The position numbers and the translations under genes were made by a program. Shown piece by piece: positions 38,704 through 46,927 of a stretch of DNA of 64,000 bases. Source of the DNA: Candidatus Woesearchaeota archaeon (lineage in GTDB: Archaea > Nanobdellota > Nanobdellia > Woesearchaeales > DSVV01); contig JABHXF010000003.1 in NCBI GenBank assembly GCA_018657385.1, positions 1 to 64,000 on the forward strand. Direction: 5' to 3'. The stretch's first letter is position 1; the number at the start of each line of letters is the position of its first letter. The notes under the pieces are model-generated. The model did no database searches, was not told where the DNA came from, and worked only from the letters and a program-made list of their open reading frames with translations.

Positions 38704-39156
38704 ATGATGCCAGAAGAATTAAGTTCATATAAAAAAAATATGCAAGCAGGTGGAGAATTTAGGAAAGCTTGGGAGCATAAAGAAGTAGGTAGTTGGTATA
38801 GTCCAAATACTACAAAAGCAAAAGTAATGGGTGGTTTGTTGTTATTCTTAACAGCAATGGTTGGATTAAAAAATTGTGATAGATTATACCAAAATGATGC
38901 TGAAAAAGCTGAAAACAGTTCAATTTTAGGAAATACAACAGGTTTAGAATTAGTTTTAGAAGAAAAAACTTTTGATGAATCTGATAGGTTAGTATTTGCT
39001 GAAAAACATTTTGATGATGGGAAACATATAATGATGGATAGGAAGTATAATGCTAATGGTGGCTATACTGAAACAGTCCAAGAATATCAATCAAGTTTGT
39101 TAGTTAAAACTACTGAAACATCATATAATGCAAATGGTCAACCTTTACAAAAATAA
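38704..39156 (+). CDS. Hypothetical single-TM protein (operon 2)
   Basis: TM VMGGLLLFLTAMVGL. Confidence 0.65.
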   Translation: MMPEELSSYKKNMQAGGEFRKAWEHKEVGSWYSPNTTKAKVMGGLLLFLTAMVGLKNCDRLYQNDAEKAENSSILGNTTGLELVLEEKTFDESDRLVFAEKHFDDGKHIMMDRKYNANGGYTETVQEYQSSLLVKTTETSYNANGQPLQK

Positions 39157-39161
39157 TATAG

Positions 39162-39545
39162 GTGAAAAAAATGATGGATGATAATATAGAAAGTAAAATA
39201 GATTGTAAAATTGATGAGAAAGTAGAGATAAAATCTTACAATAATGGAGTTTACAATTCATTAAAAAATATGTTTTATGTTGCATTAGGTACATTATTAC
39301 TTTCAAGCTGTGCAACAACATTAAAACCAGAAGTAAAAGAAATTAATAATGGTATTTTTGCTAGAGCTTGTTCTAGTATGGGTGATGTTTCTACTAAAAG
39401 AGATATGACTGAATATGAAGCTAAAACAATGATTGCTGATTATTTAACAGAGGGTAAAGGTGGCGAAATAACATTAAGTGGAACAATGACAAGATACAAA
39501 AGACAAGGCGATAAAATCTGTGCTGAGGTTTATATGAAAAGATGA
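39162..39545 (+). CDS. Hypothetical lipoprotein-like (operon 2)
   Basis: MFYVALGTLLLSSCATT; alternative start at the ATG ATG near 39171. Confidence 0.6.
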   Translation: MKKMMDDNIESKIDCKIDEKVEIKSYNNGVYNSLKNMFYVALGTLLLSSCATTLKPEVKEINNGIFARACSSMGDVSTKRDMTEYEAKTMIADYLTEGKGGEITLSGTMTRYKRQGDKICAEVYMKR

Positions 39546-40375
39546 TAATCAAACCAACACCTGAATCATTTCAGGGATTAGAAAATACAATTACAGAATC
39601 AACTGGATTAGTTGATGATCAGGGAAGAGAAATAGTTAAGAAACATGAAGTAGGTTGTGAACTACCTATTTTTGCTAGAAGAACATATCAAAAAGGTGAA
39701 GATGATTTGTTAGTTGAAGCAGTTGATAGTTTTATTGGATTTGATGAATCTGGAAAACCTGAAGATATGCCTGAATATTTCAAACAAAGACATCCTGTTA
39801 TGCAAAAACTAATCGTTGGTGCAGTCTATGGATTAGCAGCATTAGCAGTTTTTGGAGTTGTATTGCCTGGTTGTAGTGGAGTTACAACCAATACTAAAAC
39901 TAAAGTTACTAATTTTGATCTTAAATTTGGTTATGCAACAACATCTATGGATAGTCCTAATTCTTCTAATGATGATGATGTAAGGGTTCATGGTATCTAT
40001 TTGGGTGGAAAAGGTTTCATTGATGAAAAAGCTTCAGTATATTATGGAGATGGATTAAACACTAGATTAATTTCAAAATCAAACATTAGATATTCACAAG
40101 AACTAACAGGGATGACTACTTTTGGAGAAAATTCATTATTTGAAATGGGTTATAATATTGGCGTTGGTTTTTATTCACCAAAAGCAAAATCAAGTGCTGA
40201 AATAATTATAGGGCTACCAAGAATTGGTGCAACTTCTGGAAATAATGTTATGTGGACTCCTAAAGTTGGATTAGCTTTTAGTTATGGGCCTGTAGATGCA
40301 GAAATTAGTTTTGATTTCAAAGTTGGAAAAGAATATGATTTTGGAATGGGTGCAATGGTTGGAGTAGGTATTTAA
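39542..40375 (+). CDS. Hypothetical membrane/lipobox protein with beta-rich C-terminal half (operon 2)
   Basis: LIVGAVYGLAALAVFGVVLPGCSG then alternating Gly/aromatic strands; ATGA overlap with previous gene. Confidence 0.65.
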   Translation: MIIKPTPESFQGLENTITESTGLVDDQGREIVKKHEVGCELPIFARRTYQKGEDDLLVEAVDSFIGFDESGKPEDMPEYFKQRHPVMQKLIVGAVYGLAALAVFGVVLPGCSGVTTNTKTKVTNFDLKFGYATTSMDSPNSSNDDDVRVHGIYLGGKGFIDEKASVYYGDGLNTRLISKSNIRYSQELTGMTTFGENSLFEMGYNIGVGFYSPKAKSSAEIIIGLPRIGATSGNNVMWTPKVGLAFSYGPVDAEISFDFKVGKEYDFGMGAMVGVGI

Positions 40376-40388
40376 TGAGGTAATAAAA

Positions 40389-41243
40389 ATGACAAATAAT
40401 AGTAGAAGAAAATTCATAAAACAAATATTAGCAGGAACAGTAGCAGTTGCAACTTCAGGAGTAACAAGTAAAGTATTTGCTGAAGTGTATGATGATGGAC
40501 CAACAAAAAAAGAAAAGTTAGCACATGTAATTGAATGTTTAAAAAACATTGATAACTATGATTTAAGAATAACAAAATATGCTTCTAAACAATTACCTAT
40601 TGGTTTTATTGCAAAATTAGATGTTGATTTTGTTGATGTTATTACTAATAAATCATGTGATATTAGTTTTGGTGTAAATACTAATGAATACTCATCATCT
40701 TATTTCCCCCATGCCATCTTATCAGGTGGGGAAATTTATATAGATGGTGAAGTTTGTGCTAAGTATCAGGATGAGTTTGTTAAATTAAGGGATTTTTATG
40801 TTGCTGAACATATAGCAGATCTAAGAAAAAATGTTGCTGAAAACAGATTTGGACTTGATAGTGAAGTAAAAGATACTGTTTTTTCATGTACAAAAGATTA
40901 TTTATCCTTATATACTAAGAAGAAGATTGGTAACTACTATTTTAGGTTGATTTATACACTTCTTGATACAAATGGAGATGGAACACCTGATGAATTAATT
41001 ATTAGGCAAAGACCAGAATATGGTAAGGATTCAAAAGTTATTCTTCACACTTTGCGTGATCCTAATTTTTTAGGTACGAAAAGTAATCCTGGTTTATATG
41101 ATGGTCTATTTAAAGAAGTTTATGACCATCTTCAAAGAGAGACTAATATAGGTAAATCAGTTCCATCTGATAAGGCTCTTGAGAAAGAATTAGAAAACAC
41201 ATTAGATAAAGCATTAGAAGACACAATGATGAAAATGCGTTAA
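40389..41243 (+). CDS. Tat-exported hypothetical protein (operon 2)
   Basis: NNSRRKFIKQILAGTVAVATSGVTSKVFAE twin-Arg signal; LDTNGDGTPDELI Ca-binding-like loop. Confidence 0.7.
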   Translation: MTNNSRRKFIKQILAGTVAVATSGVTSKVFAEVYDDGPTKKEKLAHVIECLKNIDNYDLRITKYASKQLPIGFIAKLDVDFVDVITNKSCDISFGVNTNEYSSSYFPHAILSGGEIYIDGEVCAKYQDEFVKLRDFYVAEHIADLRKNVAENRFGLDSEVKDTVFSCTKDYLSLYTKKKIGNYYFRLIYTLLDTNGDGTPDELIIRQRPEYGKDSKVILHTLRDPNFLGTKSNPGLYDGLFKEVYDHLQRETNIGKSVPSDKALEKELENTLDKALEDTMMKMR

Positions 41244-41352
41244 TTTTTTTATTTTTATTTTAATAATTCATTTTTCTGTGTAAATTTCTGTTGTAGCTAT
41301 CAAGACAGCACTTCTTAATATAGTTCTAATGCCTATATTATTAATAGAAGGC

Positions 41353-41428
41353 AAGAAACAACATGGCCGGGCGAGCCGATAGGCGAGTAGGACTTTAGTA
41401 CGTCCGTGCCTTTGTTGTTGTTTTTTGC
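41353..41428. other. Structured repeat element, copy D
   Basis: gcaagaaacaacaTGGCCGGGCGAGCCGATAGGCGAGTAGGACTTTAGTACGTCCGTGCCTTTGTTGTTGTTTTTTGC. Confidence 0.75.
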
Positions 41429-41499
41429 ATAATTATCAGATAAAACCAAAATTACATAGGTTTAAATAACATTACTAAGAGCAGATAAGTCTTATCAAA

Positions 41500-41601
41500 A
41501 TGATATGCAAACATTGTGAATTTAAAATGAATACAAAAGTAAGAGATGATGTATTTAGATCTATATGTTTCTGTCCTGTTTGCTTAAGAAGATTGAAGTA
41601 A
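41500..41601 (+). CDS. 33-aa double-CxxC microprotein (MICKHCEFKMNTKVRDDVFRSICFCPVCLRRLK)
   Basis: ATG-TAA ORF with CKHC and CPVC; below ORF-track cutoff. Confidence 0.45.
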   Translation: MICKHCEFKMNTKVRDDVFRSICFCPVCLRRLK

Positions 41602-41602
41602 G

Positions 41603-42223
41603 TTATCTTAACATTGTTTCTGCTAATATTTTTGTAATCATATAATGTTCAGGAACATGTGATTTATCAGCATTTATTTCAAGCTGTGCAATCTGCACTT
41701 TATTAGAAGATGCATCATAACTATTTTTGTTACCTTTTACATAATTTGGATTATTATATCTTTTATGTACACCTCTAATCTCTTGCCCACCAGTAAATTT
41801 AATATTATCATCAAATATTACTCCATGCTCATCTAATCTTTCTTTAAACATTCCTTTTAATGCAATATCTAAAGATTGATCACTTAATGTCCCTAATTCA
41901 ACTAAATTTCTATCTTTTGGTTCTGCTACTCTTATTTTATGTTTTCTTCGATGTAATGAGATTATCCCTGCTCTTCCATAATATGCAACAATATTATCAA
42001 TTATTCCATACATTGCATCTTGAGTTCCTCTCCAACAAGTTTCTCTATCTCCATGGTAAATAAATGCATATGTTCCTAAGTCTTGATGTAGTTTTCTTGC
42101 AATTTCTACTGTATTTCTTTCTTTGTTATGTATAGCAACAGCTATTACTGGCAATCCCCCATAAAGAATTGTAATCTTATCTGTTTGTATACCAATGTCT
42201 ATAGCTGGCTCTGACATAATCAT
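41603..42223 (-). CDS. Hypothetical protein (possible amidohydrolase-like fold)
   Basis: 206-aa ORF; family not confidently recognised. Confidence 0.6.
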   Translation of the reverse strand: MIMSEPAIDIGIQTDKITILYGGLPVIAVAIHNKERNTVEIARKLHQDLGTYAFIYHGDRETCWRGTQDAMYGIIDNIVAYYGRAGIISLHRRKHKIRVAEPKDRNLVELGTLSDQSLDIALKGMFKERLDEHGVIFDDNIKFTGGQEIRGVHKRYNNPNYVKGNKNSYDASSNKVQIAQLEINADKSHVPEHYMITKILAETMLR

Positions 42224-42286
42224 TTGTATGTGTTAGGGATTAATAAAGAAGTGTAGTAGTTTAGAGTACAACAGAGAAATAAATAA

Positions 42287-42375
42287 CGGACCTGGGGAGA
42301 TTCGAACTCCCGACCTACTGCTTTCTTCACAATGTGTAGGAGGCAGTCGCCCGATCCAGACTAGGCCACAGGTCC
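42287..42375 (-). tRNA. tRNA-Arg(CCT) with short intron at 37/38
   Basis: Reverse complement GGACCTG...GCCTAGTCTGGATCGGGC...ACTGC-CTCCTA[cacattgtgaagaa]A-GCAGT...GGGAGTTCGAATCTCCC-CAGGTCC-G. Confidence 0.85.
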
Positions 42376-42480
42376 ATTTAGATAAGAAAAATGCTTGTTT
42401 ATTTATATAATTTTCCAGCTAGAAAATCCACAAACTATATATATTAAATAAAATCTAATACATCAAAACGAGGTGTTAAT

Positions 42481-42756
42481 ATGAAAAAACTATTTACAAT
42501 TATGTTATTGCTTTTAGTTGCTGTTATGGTTATTGGTTGTGTTACAGAAGTTCCAACAGATACTACTGAAAACACAAGACCTGAAGAAAAAACAGAGGAT
42601 ACAACAACAGAAGATACAACTCTTGATGTTGTTGAAGATCTTCCAGAAACAAAGGAAACAGCTGAAACATTTGATGAAGTCACAGAGATTGAAGCTGATC
42701 TTGGTGATGAAGACCTAGAAAATCTTGAACAAGAATTAGATGAGATTGATTGGTAA
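42481..42756 (+). CDS. Acidic, Thr/Glu-rich lipoprotein
   Basis: MKKLFTIMLLLLVAVMVIGCVTE lipobox. Confidence 0.75.
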   Translation: MKKLFTIMLLLLVAVMVIGCVTEVPTDTTENTRPEEKTEDTTTEDTTLDVVEDLPETKETAETFDEVTEIEADLGDEDLENLEQELDEIDW

Positions 42757-42791
42757 TTTTTTCTTTTTTTTAAAATTATTTCTTAACTAAA

Positions 42792-43427
42792 TCACTTTTG
42801 CATTCTTTTTAAAACTTCGTATGCTTTTACAACAAATTCTTCTTTTAAATATATTAATAATTCAGGGCTTGCAGTCAACAATTCTGTTATAAAAACATCA
42901 TTTACAGCTAATTCTTTTGTTACACTACATAATATTCCCTTTGCATCTACTACTTTGTCATCAAACATTAAACTTATTTCAGAAATATTTTTATATTTAT
43001 TCTTTACTTTAAACATCTTAAGTAGATCTTTTACTTTTGCTTCATTCTTTTCATCAATAAACAATTTAACAGAACCAGATCCAACTACTATTTTGAGTGT
43101 ATCTCCTTTATCATAATCTGTATTTGCAATTAACTTATCTAATTTTCTAACTAATTCTTTTTCTTTTTCAAAATCAAATATAATTATATTATCTTTAACT
43201 TGTGTTTTAATTCCTTTGAATATATCTTTATTTTTCTTACTAATTTCTTTAAATTGAAACCTTCTTAACATAGCTATGACTGCATCTACTTGGTTACTTT
43301 TTGCAATCCCTTGCTTAATTAAATACCTTGCAAGGGATCTTCTATTAATAAGACCTTCTTGGTAACAGCTTTCAACTTCTGGGTTTTTACTTAAGAAAAG
43401 CCTAAATTCTTGTTCTATTTGTGACAT
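42792..43427 (-). CDS. Possible ACT-like regulator divergent from trp operon
   Basis: N-terminal helical/HTH-like part (RRSLARYLIKQGIAKSNQVDAVIAMLRRF); C-terminal ISEISLMFDDKVVDAKGILCSVTKELAVNDVFITELLTASPELLIYLKEE ACT-like. Confidence 0.6.
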   Translation of the reverse strand: MSQIEQEFRLFLSKNPEVESCYQEGLINRRSLARYLIKQGIAKSNQVDAVIAMLRRFQFKEISKKNKDIFKGIKTQVKDNIIIFDFEKEKELVRKLDKLIANTDYDKGDTLKIVVGSGSVKLFIDEKNEAKVKDLLKMFKVKNKYKNISEISLMFDDKVVDAKGILCSVTKELAVNDVFITELLTASPELLIYLKEEFVVKAYEVLKRMQK

Positions 43428-43433
43428 ATTCAC

Positions 43434-43510
43434 CTAATATGTGCCACTTATTAATAAAGTTTTCTATTTGTGACACTATCTTTAAATGTATTGGGCACAA
43501 TATAGTTGTT
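43434..43510. promoter_or_regulatory. Divergent regulator/trpE intergenic region with repeated GTGnCA-type words
   Basis: TATGTGCCAC, TTTGTGACAC and reverse TATTGTGCCC within 77 nt. Confidence 0.4.
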
Positions 43511-45091
43511 ATGAAATCAAAAATTAAAATAGATAAAATCAAAATAAATATTAGATGCAGAGAAATAAAGTATCAAGATCCATTTAAATTATACTCTAAG
43601 CTTTCAGATAATGGGAATAATACAAGTTTGCTTATGGAATCTAAGTCTTTAAATCTGAAATATGGTAGGCAAAGCATTATTGTTCCAGATCCAGCAGTTA
43701 AAATAACAGCTAAAGGAGAAACATTTACAATTAAAGCATTAAATGAATTTGGAAAAAAGATTTTAACTCTTTTTAGTAACTCAGATTTCTTTTTTGCATA
43801 TAATCTTCTTATTTCTACAGATATTATCAAAGGCAAAGTAAAAAAAGAGATTGACAAAAATATAACTAGTGATAATATCATCAAAATGAAAAATGTTTCT
43901 ATTGTTCTTAAGACAATACTTAATAAATTTGATTCTAATTGTAGTTATGCTGCTTTATATGGTGCATTTTCATATGAATTCTCAAAAAACTTTCATAATC
44001 TTACTTTAATCAAAAATTCTAAATCTAATTTAATCAAAAATTCTGAATCAGTGGGTGATTTTGTTTTCTTTATTCCTTCATCTGTATATGTTTTTGATGA
44101 TATTAAAGAAAAAGCAGAATTATTAGAATTCTCTTTTGATAGTATTTCTAATTCAAATATTAACGGATATATAATTACAGAAAAATTAAAACCTATATCC
44201 TTAGAACAATCTAACTCTTTATCTATAGATAAATCTTCATATTTAAATTATAATCATGCAAAAAAAAAATTATCATATGACATGTCTGAGCAGGAATATA
44301 AACTAAAAGCAGATCAGGTCATAAAGGACATAAGAAATGGTAGGGCAATGCAATGTGTTTTATCACGAAGTATAACCTTACCTCTTATTCAACATCCATT
44401 ATTATCATATACTAAATTAAGAAAGATAAATCCTTCACCTTATTCTTTCTTTTATAATTTTGGAGATAATGAATTTTTGTATGGTGCTTCTCCAGAAATG
44501 CATATTGTTGTTAAAAAAGGTGTTATTGAAATTAGACCAATAGCTGGAACCATTTCTAGATCAAATAATGTGTTAAAGGATGCTTCTGCAAGAATAAATT
44601 TGTTAACTGATGAAAAAGAAAAAAGAGAACATACGATGTTAGTTGATCTTGCAAGAAGTGAACTTCATGCAATATGTGTTGATGATTCTGTATATATTTC
44701 TGATTTATTCACAATTGAAGAATATCCTAATCTATATCATCTAGTTTCTGGTGTAAAGGGGGAGCTTAAATCTAAAATTAATGCAATTGATGCTATGTTA
44801 ATTACATTACCTGCTGGAACATTAAGTGGTGCACCAAAATTAGAAGCAATGAAGATGATTGAACAATATGAATCTTCTCCTAGAAATTTCTATGGTGGTT
44901 CAATTGGTTTTCTTTCTTTTAATGGGGATTGCAATACAGGAATTACAATCAGGTCTGTTCATGTTAAAAATAATTTTTCTATTATCAGAGCCGGTGGTGG
45001 GATTGTTTCTCTATCAAATCCTGAAAATGAATTAAATGAAACAAAATTAAAAATGTCAAAAACATTATCTGTATTAGGGGTGGAATTATGA
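43511..45091 (+). CDS. trpE: Anthranilate synthase component I
   Basis: YGASPEMHIVV...EIRPIAGTISR...TLPAGTLSGAPKLEAMKMI; ATG 43511 preferred. Confidence 0.95.
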   Translation: MKSKIKIDKIKINIRCREIKYQDPFKLYSKLSDNGNNTSLLMESKSLNLKYGRQSIIVPDPAVKITAKGETFTIKALNEFGKKILTLFSNSDFFFAYNLLISTDIIKGKVKKEIDKNITSDNIIKMKNVSIVLKTILNKFDSNCSYAALYGAFSYEFSKNFHNLTLIKNSKSNLIKNSESVGDFVFFIPSSVYVFDDIKEKAELLEFSFDSISNSNINGYIITEKLKPISLEQSNSLSIDKSSYLNYNHAKKKLSYDMSEQEYKLKADQVIKDIRNGRAMQCVLSRSITLPLIQHPLLSYTKLRKINPSPYSFFYNFGDNEFLYGASPEMHIVVKKGVIEIRPIAGTISRSNNVLKDASARINLLTDEKEKREHTMLVDLARSELHAICVDDSVYISDLFTIEEYPNLYHLVSGVKGELKSKINAIDAMLITLPAGTLSGAPKLEAMKMIEQYESSPRNFYGGSIGFLSFNGDCNTGITIRSVHVKNNFSIIRAGGGIVSLSNPENELNETKLKMSKTLSVLGVEL

Positions 45092-45792
45092 TTAAGAGAT
45101 ATACAGATAAAATAATAGCAACTAAAAGAAGAGCAACTAATAAACTTATCAAAATATTGTTTATTGATAATTATGATTCTTTTGCAAATACTATTGCTGC
45201 TTATTTTAGAAAACAAGGAGCAGAAGTAATTATGTATAAAAGTGATTGTTCAATTGATATTATTGATGAATTCTTAGAAAAAGAAAAACCAGATTTTATT
45301 CTTTTAGGGCCAGGACCATCTGGACCAAAACAAGCAGGAAATTATTTAGAGATTATTGATAAGTATCATAAGTTTATTCCATTATTTGGAATCTGTCTTG
45401 GTTTTCAAGCAATTATGGAATATTTTGGTGTTTCACCAAAACCATTAAATTTATCAGAAGTAGTTCATGGAGATTCTGTTAGTATTTTAAATGATGGTAA
45501 AACAATTTTTAAAGAAATAAAAAAGAACCAGAAATTTGCAAGATATAATTCTTTAGGTGTTTATGAAGTTCCAGCTTGTTTTGAGATTAGTGCAAAAACC
45601 AATGTTGGAATTAATAATAATTCTAAATTACCTATCATAATGGCAGCAAGACATAAATCTTTACCAATTGAATGTATACAATTTCATCCTGAATCAATAT
45701 TATCTATGGAAAATGATGCAGGGATGAAATTAATAGGGAATGTGATAAGCAATAATACTTTTGTAAACAATGTGGGTGATAAACATGATTAA
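45088..45792 (+). CDS. trpG: Anthranilate synthase component II (glutamine amidotransferase)
   Basis: LLGPGPSGPKQAG, FGICLGFQAI, QFHPESIL; ATGA overlap with trpE. Confidence 0.95.
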   Translation: MIKRYTDKIIATKRRATNKLIKILFIDNYDSFANTIAAYFRKQGAEVIMYKSDCSIDIIDEFLEKEKPDFILLGPGPSGPKQAGNYLEIIDKYHKFIPLFGICLGFQAIMEYFGVSPKPLNLSEVVHGDSVSILNDGKTIFKEIKKNQKFARYNSLGVYEVPACFEISAKTNVGINNNSKLPIIMAARHKSLPIECIQFHPESILSMENDAGMKLIGNVISNNTFVNNVGDKHD

Positions 45793-46927
45793 AGAAATGA
45801 TAGATAAATTAATAAAAAAACAAGAACTTGATAAAAATGAGGTTAAATATATCTGTTCACAAATTGAGAATAATGAATTTGATGAAATTCAATTATCCTC
45901 ATTGTTAGTTGCTTTGCAATCAAAGGGTGTATCTTCAGATGAATTAACATATTTTGTTGATGAGATGATGAGTAAAGCTGTTCTTATAGAAAAAAACGCT
46001 TCTGAAGAATACAAAGATTGTATTGATTTATGTGGGACTGGTGGTGACAAAACATCTAGCATTAGTACATTTAATATTTCTACAGCAACTGTTTTTGTTG
46101 TAGCTGCATGTGATGTAAAAATTGCAAAACATGGCAATAGATCAGTTTCTTCAAAAAGTGGTAGTGTAGATGTTTTAGAAGCTTTAGGAATAAACATTAA
46201 TTTAGATGAAGAAAAAGCAGAAATTTGTTTTAATAAGACAGGCATTAGATTTCTTTATGCATGCAAACATCATCCAGTCATGAAAAATATATCTACAGTA
46301 AGAAAAAGATTAGGTATCAAAACAATATTTAATATGATTGGGCCCTTATTGAATCCAGCAAATGTTGAAAAACAATTACTTGGTGTTTTTGATCCTAAAC
46401 TTACTGAACTTTTTGCTATGGTTCTTAAAAGAAAAGATGTAAAAAGAGCTATGGTTGTTCATGGAAATAGTTTAGATGAATTAACAATAACTGGAAAAAC
46501 AAAAATTACTGAATTAAATAATGGTAAAATCGATACATATGAATTTGATCCTTTTGATAATTCTATTGGTATTTGTAATTCAACTAATAAATCTACAGAA
46601 AATGATTTTAAATATGGAACATTAGAAGAATTAAGGGCTGATACAAAAGAAGATAGTGCACAGATTATAAAAGATATTTTTTCTGGAAAAAAAACAGATA
46701 GAAAAGATATATCAAGAAGAAATATTGTTGTTCTTAATTCAGCTGCAGCTCTAATTATTGCAGGAAAAGTATCTAATTTTAAAGAAGGAATTGAGATGGC
46801 CAAACAAGTTATTGATTCAGGTAAGGTATTAGATAAACTTAATCAAGTGATTGAAATAACATCTTCAAATTCTTATCAAGTGATAAGTAAAGTTAAACAA
46901 GACAAGGAGATGGTGTCTTATGGTTAA
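45785..46927 (+). CDS. trpD: Anthranilate phosphoribosyltransferase
   Basis: DLCGTGGDKTSSISTFNIST, KHGNRSVSSKSGSVDVLEALG. Confidence 0.95.
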   Translation: MIKEMIDKLIKKQELDKNEVKYICSQIENNEFDEIQLSSLLVALQSKGVSSDELTYFVDEMMSKAVLIEKNASEEYKDCIDLCGTGGDKTSSISTFNISTATVFVVAACDVKIAKHGNRSVSSKSGSVDVLEALGININLDEEKAEICFNKTGIRFLYACKHHPVMKNISTVRKRLGIKTIFNMIGPLLNPANVEKQLLGVFDPKLTELFAMVLKRKDVKRAMVVHGNSLDELTITGKTKITELNNGKIDTYEFDPFDNSIGICNSTNKSTENDFKYGTLEELRADTKEDSAQIIKDIFSGKKTDRKDISRRNIVVLNSAAALIIAGKVSNFKEGIEMAKQVIDSGKVLDKLNQVIEITSSNSYQVISKVKQDKEMVSYG

